This document shows, in pieces, positions 7,812 to 16,891 of a DNA stretch of 64,000 nucleotides (positions are counted from its first letter, which is position 1; the number at the start of each line of letters is the position of its first letter). The stretch spans positions 1,230,501-1,294,500 of the forward strand of contig JADJOX010000007.1 in NCBI GenBank assembly GCA_016713565.1, in the 5' to 3' direction. The DNA comes from Ignavibacteriota bacterium (lineage in GTDB: Bacteria; Bacteroidota; Ignavibacteria; Ignavibacteriales; Melioribacteraceae). Made by a program: the position numbers and the translations under genes. The notes beneath the pieces were generated by a model. It was given only the letters and a program-made list of their open reading frames with translations. It had not been told where the DNA came from and searched no databases.

Positions 7812-9962
7812 ATGAATAACAAATCATTCATTTTTTTATCTATTTTATTTTTTTCATTAAGCTGTTCACAAAACAAAATTATTGTTAAGAATGTTGATTT
7901 ACCTGATACAACTTCTGTAAACAAATTTTACGTTAATAATAAAAATCCGTTAATTCCAAATTCTCTGATTAAACTGCCAATTGGTTCGGTTAAACCAAAC
8001 GGCTGGATCAAAGAAAGTCTTCAGCGGCAAGCAGATGGATTATTAGGCAACCTCAGCGAGATTAGTGCATGGCTTCAAAAAGAAGATAACGCATGGCTTT
8101 CAGAAAACGGCAGTGGCGAATGGGGCTGGGAAGAAGTTCCATATTGGCTTAAAGGTTATTCGGCAACAGCATTTATTTTAAATAACGAAAAGATGCTAAG
8201 TGAATCACAAATTTGGTTTGAAGCTGTATTTAAAAGTCAAAGAGAGGATGGTAATTTCGGTCCGTATAAAATTTCGGAAAAAGACAGCACGCAAGACTTT
8301 TGGCCTAATATGATAATGCTTTACTGCATGCAGTCATATTATGAATTTACCAATGACCAACGTGTAATTGACTTAATGACAAAATATTTCAAATACCAAT
8401 TTAGTTTACCAGACGAAAAATTTCTTTCGGCAATTCACTATTGGCAGAGAATTAGAGGAGGAGATAATTTAAACAGTATTTTATGGCTTTATAATCATAC
8501 GGGTGATGAATTTCTTTTAGATCTTGCGGAAAAAAATCATAGAGTTACCGCACCTTGGAACAAACGAGGCAATAGATTGGAAGAAATAAAAAATTGGAAA
8601 AGTAAAAGAGACAATATCGATTGGCCAAGCTGGTATGGCGATTTGATTGACTGGCATAATGTAAATATCGCACAATGCTTTAGAGAACCCGCGGAATATT
8701 ATCTTATCAGTAAGAACAAAAATGATCTTAACGCGGCTTATGATAATTTTAAAATCATTAGAGAACATTTTGGACAAGTACCCGGCGGAATGTACGGCGC
8801 CGATGAAAATGCGCGACCAGGTTATGATGACCCGCGTCAAGGAATTGAAACTTGCGGAATTGTTGAACAAATGAATTCAAACGAAAATTTACTCAGAATT
8901 ACGGGTGATATTTTTTGGGCTGATCATACTGAAGACGTTTTGTTTAATACTTTTCCCGCTGCATTTATGCCCGATTTTAAATCATTAAGATATATAACTA
9001 GTCCGAATATGATTTTGAATGATGATAAAAATCATTCTCCCGGAATTCAAAACAGCGGACCATTCTTACTTATGAATCCGTTCAGTTCAAGATGCTGTCA
9101 GCATAATCACGGACAAGGATTGCCGTACTTTATTGAAAATATGTGGATGGCAACGCCTGATAATGGAATTGCCGCGGTGCTTTATTCGGCTAATACGGTT
9201 ACGGCAAAAGTTGGAAACGGAAATGAAATAAAAATAAATTGTGCAACAAATTATCCTTTCGACGAGAATTTAATTTTTGAAATTTCTACTGAAAATAACG
9301 TTGAGTTCCCCCTTTATTTTAGAATACCTCAATGGTGCAAAAATCCATCAGTGACTTTAAATGACCAAAAATTACAAGAGATCCCAAAAGCCGGAAAATT
9401 TTTACTAATAAATAAAGTTTGGAAAAACGGCGATAAGGTAATTTTAACATTACCAAAAAATTTATCAATCAGAACATGGGAGAAAAATCATAACAGCATT
9501 AGTGTTGATTACGGTCCGTTAACCTTCTCGTTAAAAATCGCAGAAAACTATATCCAAAATATTAGCGATAAAACCGCAACATCAGATTCCAAATGGCAGA
9601 AAACCGCCGAAGTGGAAAAATGGCCTACTTATGAAATTCATCCGAATTCAGCTTGGAACTATGGATTAATTTTAGATTCAACGAATATTGAAAAATCATT
9701 TACTATCGAAAATAGAAATTGGCCTTCCGATAATTTTCCTTTTACAATTGATTCATCTCCAATAATAATCAAAGCTAAAGGAAAAAGAATCCCAGCATGG
9801 AAAATAGACGAATACGGTTTAGCGGGTGAATTGCAGAATAGTCCGGTTAAGTCAAGCGAAGCAATTGAAGATATAAAACTTATCCCAATGGGAGCGGCGC
9901 GTTTAAGGATAAGCTCGTTTCCGGTAATAGGAAATGATTCAACTGCAAATGTTTGGAAATGA
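7812..9962 (+). CDS. DUF1680/GH127-family beta-L-arabinofuranosidase-type lipoprotein
   Basis: The 716-residue protein starts with a lipoprotein signal (FFSLSC, Cys18), so it is probably anchored to the outer or inner membrane. The alpha/alpha-barrel carries the unusual GH127 active-site set: E346 and C348 in IETCGIVEQ, and C428 and C429 in SRCCQHNHG. In the characterised Bifidobacterium enzyme HypBA1 the equivalent E338, C340, C417 and C418 bind zinc and one Cys is the nucleophile; the spacing here is nearly the same. Known members release L-arabinose from beta-L-arabinofuranosides, including those on hydroxyproline. Other DUF1680 families (such as GH146) cannot be excluded. A hydroxyproline catabolic operon follows 1.5 kb downstream. 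Confidence 0.85.
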   Translation: MNNKSFIFLSILFFSLSCSQNKIIVKNVDLPDTTSVNKFYVNNKNPLIPNSLIKLPIGSVKPNGWIKESLQRQADGLLGNLSEISAWLQKEDNAWLSENGSGEWGWEEVPYWLKGYSATAFILNNEKMLSESQIWFEAVFKSQREDGNFGPYKISEKDSTQDFWPNMIMLYCMQSYYEFTNDQRVIDLMTKYFKYQFSLPDEKFLSAIHYWQRIRGGDNLNSILWLYNHTGDEFLLDLAEKNHRVTAPWNKRGNRLEEIKNWKSKRDNIDWPSWYGDLIDWHNVNIAQCFREPAEYYLISKNKNDLNAAYDNFKIIREHFGQVPGGMYGADENARPGYDDPRQGIETCGIVEQMNSNENLLRITGDIFWADHTEDVLFNTFPAAFMPDFKSLRYITSPNMILNDDKNHSPGIQNSGPFLLMNPFSSRCCQHNHGQGLPYFIENMWMATPDNGIAAVLYSANTVTAKVGNGNEIKINCATNYPFDENLIFEISTENNVEFPLYFRIPQWCKNPSVTLNDQKLQEIPKAGKFLLINKVWKNGDKVILTLPKNLSIRTWEKNHNSISVDYGPLTFSLKIAENYIQNISDKTATSDSKWQKTAEVEKWPTYEIHPNSAWNYGLILDSTNIEKSFTIENRNWPSDNFPFTIDSSPIIIKAKGKRIPAWKIDEYGLAGELQNSPVKSSEAIEDIKLIPMGAARLRISSFPVIGNDSTANVWK

Positions 9963-9981
9963 AAATAATTTATAAAATATT

Positions 9982-10395
9982 ATGATAAAGAAAATTTATA
10001 TACAAGCGATTTTTATCTGGTTGCTTTTCGCAATTATTACTATATTTTTTGGCGCATTCAGAGAGCTTTTTTTCATTCCGTTTACAGGATTGAATGGAAA
10101 TTTAGCAAGAGCATTGCTTCTGCCGCTGGCTTTCTTTTACTTAATTGGAATTACTTACATTTTTCTTAAAAAAACAAAGGCAGTCTATCAACGATCCGAT
10201 ATGATCAAGATTGGAATTTTTTGGTTTACCGCTACAATTTTATTTGAATTTGGTTTCGGTCATTTTGTAATGGGTCATCAATTTGAAAAACTAATGGCGG
10301 ATTACAATTTATTTGAAGGTAAAACATGGGCTTTTTTTTTGTTGTGTATTTTTTTGGCGCCGAAAATCACATATAAATATTTACTTAAAAAATAA
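9982..10395 (+). CDS. four-helix integral membrane protein of unknown function
   Basis: The 137-residue product has about four transmembrane helices (near 7-28, 43-62, 75-93 and 112-128) and short loops, including a FGFGHFVMGHQFEKL segment with two His. No enzyme motif is recognised. It starts 19 bases after the GH127 gene on the same strand, so it may be cotranscribed with it, but its role is unknown. It converges with the AraC regulator gene 2 bases downstream. Confidence 0.65.
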   Translation: MIKKIYIQAIFIWLLFAIITIFFGAFRELFFIPFTGLNGNLARALLLPLAFFYLIGITYIFLKKTKAVYQRSDMIKIGIFWFTATILFEFGFGHFVMGHQFEKLMADYNLFEGKTWAFFLLCIFLAPKITYKYLLKK

Positions 10396-10397
10396 AT

Positions 10398-11276
10398 TTA
10401 TTCGTTTTTATTTTCATAAAATGCCTGACGATAATTTTTGGGAGTTAAACTGGTTATCTCTTTAAACTTTCTGTTAAAATTTGAAACATTATTAAAGCCA
10501 ACTTCATAACATATTTGAGATATTGAATAATCTTGATTGTTCAATAGTTTACATGCTTCACCGACTCTCACCTCATTAACAAATTCCGTAAACGATTTTC
10601 TTGTTCTTTCCTTAAAAAATCTGCAGAATGCGGTAACGGAAAGATTTGCAATTTTTGATGCTTCGCTTAAAGTTAAATTTCTGTTGTAATTATTAATTAC
10701 AAAATCATAAACATCATTTATGCGCTTTCCGTTCTTTTCAGTATTTCTCAATTCATAAAAGGTTTTGCTTAATAATTTAGCCGATCTGTCTTTTGATAAC
10801 CGCTCCAATATTTTAAGGAAAAGTAGAAACTTTTCCAATCCTTCCGATTCTGAAATTTTTTGAAATTCCGATTTGATCTGATCGCTATCCTTTGGCTTAA
10901 TACAAATAATTTTTTTTGAGTTTATCAAAAAATCGGTTAATCTTTTTGTCTCCGGTAATTTGAAAAATTTTTCACCAAAAGAAACTTCAGAAAAGTAAAT
11001 TGAAATTGAATAGGAAATAAGTGAACGCTTCCTGGAGTAATAAATTTTATCGGATTTAAAAATATGCGGAATGCTTGATCCGATAATATAAATTTCATCT
11101 TTGTTGAATTTCCCTATACTGTTGCCAATTATCCTTGTTCCGCTTCCTTCAAGAATATAAGAAATTTGTATTTCGGGATGATAATGGAAATTGTCATAAA
11201 AATATGGCTGTTTATCAATTTGAACTCGAATTGATTGTTCATCGGACTTTGGAATTTTAAATGATAGCGCTTTCAT
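10398..11276 (-). CDS. AraC-family transcriptional regulator
   Basis: The 292-residue protein has an N-terminal cupin-like sensor (YHPEIQISYILEGSGTRIIGN) and a C-terminal pair of helix-turn-helix motifs of AraC type (LSEASKIANLSVTAFCRFFKERT and YSISQICYEVGFNNVSNFNRKFKE, ending TPKNYRQ). It is divergent from the hydroxyproline operon, sharing a 137-base spacer, so it very likely controls that operon and possibly itself. The ligand is probably hydroxyproline or a pathway intermediate (inference). Confidence 0.9.
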   Translation of the reverse strand: MKALSFKIPKSDEQSIRVQIDKQPYFYDNFHYHPEIQISYILEGSGTRIIGNSIGKFNKDEIYIIGSSIPHIFKSDKIYYSRKRSLISYSISIYFSEVSFGEKFFKLPETKRLTDFLINSKKIICIKPKDSDQIKSEFQKISESEGLEKFLLFLKILERLSKDRSAKLLSKTFYELRNTEKNGKRINDVYDFVINNYNRNLTLSEASKIANLSVTAFCRFFKERTRKSFTEFVNEVRVGEACKLLNNQDYSISQICYEVGFNNVSNFNRKFKEITSLTPKNYRQAFYENKNE

Positions 11277-11413
11277 TGTTTATACTATTCTATCGGAATT
11301 TATTAAAATATATTAATATTTTAGATAATATAATATTATTATTCGCTAAAAATGATTGAAATATTTTATTCAATAAATGCTAATTTTTACTATTAAAAAA
11401 TTGAAGGTGAATA
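11277..11413. promoter_or_regulatory. divergent control region between araC-type gene and hydroxyproline operon
   Basis: This 137-base, almost wholly AT spacer must contain both divergent promoters and the AraC-type operators. AAAATAT is inverted as ATATTTT around ATTA in its first half, and TTGAA/TTCAA flank an 8-base centre in its second half, but such AT palindromes are common by chance. GAAGGTGA just before 11414 is the ribosome-binding site for the first structural gene. Confidence 0.55.
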
Positions 11414-12340
11414 ATGCAAGTTAATTGGAATGGAGTTTATCCTGCAATAACGACTAAATTTACAAAAGATGATTCATTGGATTTGGAATTATTTTCCAAA
11501 AATTTAGAATTTCAAATTGAAGCCGGAATAGACGGAATTGTTTTGGCGGGAAGCTTGGGAGAAGCATCTACTTTAACAAATGATGAAAAATTTGAACTCG
11601 TTAAAGAGACATTAAAAATTACCAAAGATAAAATTCCGGTGATCTTAAATATCGCCGAACAATCAACTAAAGAAGCGATTCGAATAGTAAAAGAAGCCGA
11701 AAATAAAGGCGTACACGGATTTATGCTTCTTCCTCCAATGCGTTATACCGCTGACAGTTTTGAAACTGTTGAATATTTTAAATCAATCGCGGGATCAACT
11801 TCGCTCCCAATTATGATCTATAATAATCCCATAGATTATAAAATTCCGGTTACTTTAGAAATGTTTGAACAGCTTGAAGAATTTGAAAATATAAATGCCG
11901 TAAAAGAATCAACAAGAGATGTAACCAATGTTACGCGAATGATAAATAAATTTGGGAAAAGATTTAAAATATTATGCGGTGTTGATACTATTGCATTGGA
12001 ATGTCTTGCGCTGGGTGCCGACGGCTGGGTTGCCGGATTGGTTTGTGCTTTTCCCAAGGAAACTGTTGCCATTTACAGATTAGTGAAATCCGGAAGAATT
12101 AATGAAGCCGTAGAAATCGCGAGGTGGTTTTTACCTTTACTTGAATTGGATATAAATACAAAATTAGTGCAAAATATTAAATTGGCTGAAACCTATACCG
12201 GAATTGGCTCTGAATTTGTAAGAGCACCAAGACTGCCGCTTAATGGAACCGAAAGGGAAAAAGTAAGAAACATTATAGAAAACGCTTTGAAAGATAAACC
12301 GGTACTGCCGGATTATTTGAGTATAAAAATAGAGAATTAA
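11414..12340 (+). CDS. DapA-superfamily 1-pyrroline-4-hydroxy-2-carboxylate deaminase (probable)
   Basis: The 308-residue protein is a DHDPS/N-acetylneuraminate lyase-superfamily TIM barrel. K164 in AVKEST is the Schiff-base lysine, Y136 in IYNNP is the catalytic tyrosine, and GSLGE (46-50) takes the place of the GTTGE carboxylate-binding loop of lysine-biosynthetic DapA. With a KGSA dehydrogenase, a hydroxyproline epimerase and an amino-acid oxidase in the same operon, the best call is the deaminase that turns 1-pyrroline-4-hydroxy-2-carboxylate into alpha-ketoglutarate semialdehyde (LhpC-type). Lysine-pathway DapA is less likely here. It is first in the operon; the next gene starts 3 bases after its stop. 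Confidence 0.85.
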   Translation: MQVNWNGVYPAITTKFTKDDSLDLELFSKNLEFQIEAGIDGIVLAGSLGEASTLTNDEKFELVKETLKITKDKIPVILNIAEQSTKEAIRIVKEAENKGVHGFMLLPPMRYTADSFETVEYFKSIAGSTSLPIMIYNNPIDYKIPVTLEMFEQLEEFENINAVKESTRDVTNVTRMINKFGKRFKILCGVDTIALECLALGADGWVAGLVCAFPKETVAIYRLVKSGRINEAVEIARWFLPLLELDINTKLVQNIKLAETYTGIGSEFVRAPRLPLNGTEREKVRNIIENALKDKPVLPDYLSIKIEN

Positions 12341-12343
12341 AAA

Positions 12344-13921
12344 ATGATAACAGGTAAAAATTATATTGGAAATAAATTATCAAATTTAGGCGGTAAAACT
12401 TTTAACGCGTATAATCCAAATAATTTTGAAATGCTTAAAGAAGTTTTTTATTGCGCAACTGAAGAAGAATTAAATTCCGCGGTTGAGCTTGCTAAATACG
12501 CATTTCATAAGTACAAAAAAATTCCCGGAGCAAAAAAGGCGGAATTTTTGGAAAGTATTGCTGATGAAATTTTAAATCTAGGTGATGAATTAATTAAAAG
12601 AGCATCTTTGGAAACAGCCTTGCCCGAAGCCAGAATAATAGGTGAACGAGGAAGAACTGTAAGTCAGCTTAAAATGTTTGCTCAGCTGCTTAAAGATGGT
12701 TCTTGGGTTGAGGCTGCAATAGATACGGCCTTGCCGGATCGTCAGCCATTGCCAAAATCCGATATTAGAAAAATGCGAGAAGCAATTGGACCTGTTGCAG
12801 TTTTCGGCGCGAGCAACTTTCCATTGGCATTTTCTACTGCCGGTGGCGACACAGCATCCGCGTTGGCTGCAGGTTGTTCCGTAATTGTTAAGTCGCATCC
12901 TTCGCATCCCGGAACAAGTGAGCTTGTAGCGTCCGCAGTTATTAAAGCGGCAGAAAAAAATGAAATCCCAAATGGAGTTTTTTCTTTAATTAATGATTCG
13001 GATTTTGAGATTGGGACAAAATTAGTAAATCACAAGGAAATTAAAGCTGTTGCTTTTACAGGATCATTTAACGGAGGTAAATCATTATTTGATATTGCCA
13101 ATAAACGCGAGGAGCCAATTCCTGTTTTTGCCGAAATGGGAAGCACAAATCCGGTTTTTGTATTACCGAATAAACTAAATACCGATCTAGAAAATGTTGC
13201 CGCAAATCTTGCCGCTTCAATAACATTGGGTGCCGGTCAATTTTGTACAAACCCGGGTTTAGTAATTATTCTTGAAAATCCAAACTTAAAATTATTTATT
13301 GAAGAATTAGCCAAGAAAATAAATGAAAGTCCCGCAAATAAAATGCTGAATAAGGGAATTGCCCAAAATTACAATTCCAAAAGAAAAAAAATGCTTGAAG
13401 AAAAAGGTATAATGATTGAAGCTAATTCCTCAAATGATTCTAAACTTGGAAACCCGACTTTAATTTCAACCGGCGCTGATAATTTTATAAATAATCCAAA
13501 TTTGCATGAAGAAGTTTTTGGTCCATTTTCTTTAATTGTAATATGTAAAAATATGGATGAAATGAAAGCGGCGGCAAAAAAATTAACCGGTCAGTTAACT
13601 TCAACATTCATTGCCGAAAAAAATGAACTTTTGGAAAATATTCATTTGGTTGAAATTATAAAAGATAAAGTAGGACGAATTATTTTCAATGGCGTTCCGA
13701 CCGGCGTTGAAGTGTGTTCTTCAATGCAGCACGGCGGACCATTTCCGGCAACAACCGATGCCAGATTTACCTCAGTTGGAACCGACGCGATAAAAAGATT
13801 TACTCGCCCGGTTTGTTATCAAGATTTTCCAAATGAGTTATTGCCGGATGAGTTGAAAAATGAAAACCCTTTAAATATTTGGCGATTGATAAATAATAAT
13901 TTTTCACAAAGTAAAATTTAA
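12344..13921 (+). CDS. alpha-ketoglutarate semialdehyde (2,5-dioxovalerate) dehydrogenase
   Basis: The 525-residue aldehyde dehydrogenase is of the longer KGSADH type. The catalytic Cys is C301 (GAGQFCTNPG), the general base is E264 (AEMGSTNP), N158 is in FGASNFP, and the cofactor loop is FTGSFNGG. The KSHPSHPGTSE segment is typical of 2,5-dioxovalerate dehydrogenases that prefer NADP. It oxidises alpha-ketoglutarate semialdehyde to 2-oxoglutarate, the last step of hydroxyproline, glucarate or pentose oxidative pathways. Here the neighbours point to hydroxyproline. Its spacing of 3 and 2 bases to its neighbours shows one operon. Confidence 0.92.
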   Translation: MITGKNYIGNKLSNLGGKTFNAYNPNNFEMLKEVFYCATEEELNSAVELAKYAFHKYKKIPGAKKAEFLESIADEILNLGDELIKRASLETALPEARIIGERGRTVSQLKMFAQLLKDGSWVEAAIDTALPDRQPLPKSDIRKMREAIGPVAVFGASNFPLAFSTAGGDTASALAAGCSVIVKSHPSHPGTSELVASAVIKAAEKNEIPNGVFSLINDSDFEIGTKLVNHKEIKAVAFTGSFNGGKSLFDIANKREEPIPVFAEMGSTNPVFVLPNKLNTDLENVAANLAASITLGAGQFCTNPGLVIILENPNLKLFIEELAKKINESPANKMLNKGIAQNYNSKRKKMLEEKGIMIEANSSNDSKLGNPTLISTGADNFINNPNLHEEVFGPFSLIVICKNMDEMKAAAKKLTGQLTSTFIAEKNELLENIHLVEIIKDKVGRIIFNGVPTGVEVCSSMQHGGPFPATTDARFTSVGTDAIKRFTRPVCYQDFPNELLPDELKNENPLNIWRLINNNFSQSKI

Positions 13922-13923
13922 TT

Positions 13924-14925
13924 ATGGCAAAAAATACTTTCTTTTGTATTGACGGACACACTTGTGGAAATCCCGTTCGAATTGTTGCCGGCGGCGGTCC
14001 TTTGTTAAACGGTGAAACAATTTTTGAAAAGCGGCTTCACTTTATGAAAGAATTTGATTGGATCAGAAAAGGTTTAATGTTTGAACCGCGAGGTCACGAT
14101 ATGATGTCGGGAAGTATTTTATATCCGCCTTCAAATCCGGAAAATGACATAAGTGTTTTGTTCATTGAGACAAGCGGCTGCTTGCCTATGTGCGGACATG
14201 GAACAATTGGGATGATAACTATCGCAATTGAACATGGACTGATAAATCCTAAAGTAAAGGGAAAAGTAAGATTGGAAACTCCGGCTGGATTGGTTCTAGT
14301 CGATTACAATCAGGAAGGAGAAAAAGTTAAATCTGTTAAACTTACAAATGTTGCCTCATTTTTAGCAGCTGAAAATCTTTCAATTACAAGTGCCGCGCTT
14401 GGCACATTAACATTCGATGTTTCATACGGCGGAAATTTTTACGCAATAATTGATCCGCAGCAAAACTTCAGCGGTTTGGAAAATTATTCCGCGGATCAGC
14501 TTATAAACTTCAGCAGGGAAATCAGAAAAGAAATTAATAAAAGATACTCATTCAAACATCCCGAGAATGAATTGATTTCCGGAGTCAGCCATATTCAATG
14601 GACCGGAAAAACAATTTCCCCGGAATCAACCGCGCGGAACGCTGTGTTTTACGGAGATAAGGCAATTGACCGTTCGCCATGCGGAACCGGAACTTCGGCA
14701 AGAATGGCTCAATGGTATTCCAAAGGTAAACTAAAAGTCGGCGATAAATTTATTCACGAAAGTATTATCGGTTCAACTTTTACCGGAAGAGTTGAAGCCG
14801 AAGCAAAGGTTGGAGATTTTAACGCAATAATTCCAAGCATCGCAGGCTGGGCAAAAATAACAGGTTTTAATACTATTATTATTGATGACGATGATCCATA
14901 TTCACACGGATTTCAAGTAATTTAG
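13924..14925 (+). CDS. 4-hydroxyproline 2-epimerase (proline racemase superfamily)
   Basis: The 333-residue protein has the two catalytic cysteines of the family, C90 in MCGHGTIG and C253 in SPCGTGTSAR, and the substrate-binding opening IDGHTCGNPVRIV. Members with Thr in place of the second Cys are dehydratases, so this one should be an epimerase or racemase. It converts trans-4-hydroxy-L-proline to cis-4-hydroxy-D-proline, the first step of the pathway, without a cofactor. The oxidase and deaminase next to it in the operon argue for hydroxyproline rather than proline as substrate. Confidence 0.92.
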   Translation: MAKNTFFCIDGHTCGNPVRIVAGGGPLLNGETIFEKRLHFMKEFDWIRKGLMFEPRGHDMMSGSILYPPSNPENDISVLFIETSGCLPMCGHGTIGMITIAIEHGLINPKVKGKVRLETPAGLVLVDYNQEGEKVKSVKLTNVASFLAAENLSITSAALGTLTFDVSYGGNFYAIIDPQQNFSGLENYSADQLINFSREIRKEINKRYSFKHPENELISGVSHIQWTGKTISPESTARNAVFYGDKAIDRSPCGTGTSARMAQWYSKGKLKVGDKFIHESIIGSTFTGRVEAEAKVGDFNAIIPSIAGWAKITGFNTIIIDDDDPYSHGFQVI

Positions 14926-14937
14926 GAATATAGAATT

Positions 14938-16185
14938 ATGAAAAAAGTTGTAATTGTCGGCGGCGGTGTTTCGGGACTTTTCTCAGCTTATTATCTTAAC
15001 AAGTTAAACTTTGATGTAACAATAATCGATGAATATGATTTCGACAATGGCTGCTCGCATGGTAACGCCGGATTTGTTGTTCCAAGTCATATTATACCGC
15101 TTGCTTCACCAAGCATGATTCCCAAAGCCGTAAAATGGATGTTCAATTCAAAATCTCCTCTTTCTTTTTACCCAAGGTTGAATAAAGATTTCATTTCTTG
15201 GTGTTTTAAATTTTTACGCAGCGCCAATAAAACACACGTTAATAATTCAATAGTTCCATTGAGAGATATTTCTTTTTTGAGCAGCAATTTGTATAAAGAA
15301 GTTGCCGAAGAATTGAATAATTCATTTGGTTTAACTTCCAAAGGTTTGCTTATGCTTTATAAAAATGAAAAAACCGCCGAAGAGGAAATCGCGCTCGCTA
15401 AACTTTCAAACAAATATGGAATTGAAACAAATATTCTTTCAAAAAGCGATATTCAAAACTTGGATCCGCATTGTAAATATGATGTAAATGGTGGAGTTAT
15501 TTATTATTGTGATTCTCATTTTACTCCAAATTATCTGATTAAATCTTTAGTGGAAAATCTGAAATCTAAAAATGTTAATTTAGTTTCAAACGAAGTAATT
15601 AGAAAAATAAAATTTTCCAGCAAACACATAAGAAGCATTGGCGGAAGTAAAGATACATACGAAGCCGATTCTTTTTTATTTGCTTCCGGCGTTTGGACTG
15701 CAGAATTGTTGAAAAAATTAAAGGTCAATATTCCGCTTATGCCCGGCAAAGGCTATAGTTTTAATGTGGAAACGAGAAATAATTTTCCTACATATCCCTC
15801 AATTTTGGTTGATGAAAGAGTCGCGGTAACACCGATGAACGGATTTTTAAGAATCGGCGGTAATATGGAAATCGATTTGATTAACCATAAAGTTAGAACG
15901 AGCAGAGTAAAAAACATGCTGGATTCGTTTATAAAATATTATCCCGAATTGAAATTTGAAATGCCGGAGGAAGACAATATTTGGCATGGATTAAGACCTT
16001 GTTCACCGGACGGTCTTCCATACATTGGCAAAAGTAATAAGTATGGAAATTTATTTATTGCCGCCGGCCATGCTATGCTGGGAATGAGTTTGGGCCCCGC
16101 AACCGGAAAATTAATTTCAGAGATAATATCAAATCAAAAAACTTCCATAAATATTGACGATTATAATCCGGAAAGATTTAATTAA
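14938..16185 (+). CDS. FAD-dependent D-hydroxyproline dehydrogenase (DadA-like)
   Basis: The 415-residue flavoprotein begins with the dinucleotide-binding fold VIVGGGVSGLFSAYYL and the acidic strand end IIDEYD. It has the family C-terminal motif GLRPCSPDGLPYIG and the FAD-contacting GHAMLGMSLGPATGK. It belongs to the DAO/DadA family. In this operon it should oxidise cis-4-hydroxy-D-proline to 1-pyrroline-4-hydroxy-2-carboxylate and pass electrons to the respiratory chain. It starts 12 bases after the epimerase gene and is last in the operon; a hairpin follows at 16194. Confidence 0.88.
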   Translation: MKKVVIVGGGVSGLFSAYYLNKLNFDVTIIDEYDFDNGCSHGNAGFVVPSHIIPLASPSMIPKAVKWMFNSKSPLSFYPRLNKDFISWCFKFLRSANKTHVNNSIVPLRDISFLSSNLYKEVAEELNNSFGLTSKGLLMLYKNEKTAEEEIALAKLSNKYGIETNILSKSDIQNLDPHCKYDVNGGVIYYCDSHFTPNYLIKSLVENLKSKNVNLVSNEVIRKIKFSSKHIRSIGGSKDTYEADSFLFASGVWTAELLKKLKVNIPLMPGKGYSFNVETRNNFPTYPSILVDERVAVTPMNGFLRIGGNMEIDLINHKVRTSRVKNMLDSFIKYYPELKFEMPEEDNIWHGLRPCSPDGLPYIGKSNKYGNLFIAAGHAMLGMSLGPATGKLISEIISNQKTSINIDDYNPERFN

Positions 16186-16193
16186 GTCCAATT

Positions 16194-16219
16194 GTGGTCA
16201 CCAGGTTAAAGGTGACTAC
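16194..16219 (+). terminator. candidate terminator hairpin of the hydroxyproline operon
   Basis: GTGGTCACC (16194-16202) pairs along its full length with GGTGACTAC (16211-16219), with one G-U pair and an 8-base loop. It lies 9 bases after the last stop of the operon. There is no clear T run after it, so it may be a pause or RNA-end stem rather than a full intrinsic terminator. Confidence 0.4.
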
Positions 16220-16375
16220 ATTTAAACAAATTTCATTTAGCATACCAAATAACTTTATAAAAAAGTTAACCAATAACTTAATCTCAATTATTTAAATGCG
16301 ATAATTAGGTGCTAAAATATTTTTAGAATCTTACATTCTTAATGATCTGAATTATTTGAATCTCTTGGATTAAAT

Positions 16376-16891
16376 ATGAAAACTAAAGTCTTAACCTTCC
16401 TTAAACTACTTTTAACTGTTTTGTTAATTATTTCAGGCTGCTCGGAAGATGAAAATAGTGTCAGTAGTCCGGTAAGTAAATTTTTAGGGAAATACAAATC
16501 AACGAAACCGGTATTGGTTAAAATTAAAACGGATTTCTGCACATTTGAGTTAACCGATGTAGCAACAATAGAATGGGATGTAATTTGGGAAGTAAAAGAA
16601 ACAAAAGATCCAAATATTGTTGATATTGTAATGACATATAAAAGTCATGATTTTAAGATCATTAATTCAGAATGTACAGATGGAGCGGGTTATCTTCCCG
16701 AACCGTCTCCGCTTTATATTAAAGGAAATATTTCGGGAAATAATCTTTCAATTATTTATGACGGACAAGAATTCGGCACCTTTAATTTTGCGAATAATGA
16801 ATTTGAAGGAAAAATGACATATTCATATTGTGTTGCATTCTGTCAGGAAATTTATACCGATGATTTTGATTTTAGTGTACAGAAATATTAA
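16376..16891 (+). CDS. lipoprotein of unknown function
   Basis: The 171-residue protein has a lipoprotein signal (LIISGC, Cys22) and a mostly beta-stranded body of about 145 residues with four more cysteines, two of them close together near the end (YCVAFC). It reads like a small lipocalin-type or sandwich lipoprotein, but no family is recognised. It converges with the metallophosphoesterase gene, and the two stop codons overlap in the four bases 16888-16891. Confidence 0.7.
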   Translation: MKTKVLTFLKLLLTVLLIISGCSEDENSVSSPVSKFLGKYKSTKPVLVKIKTDFCTFELTDVATIEWDVIWEVKETKDPNIVDIVMTYKSHDFKIINSECTDGAGYLPEPSPLYIKGNISGNNLSIIYDGQEFGTFNFANNEFEGKMTYSYCVAFCQEIYTDDFDFSVQKY

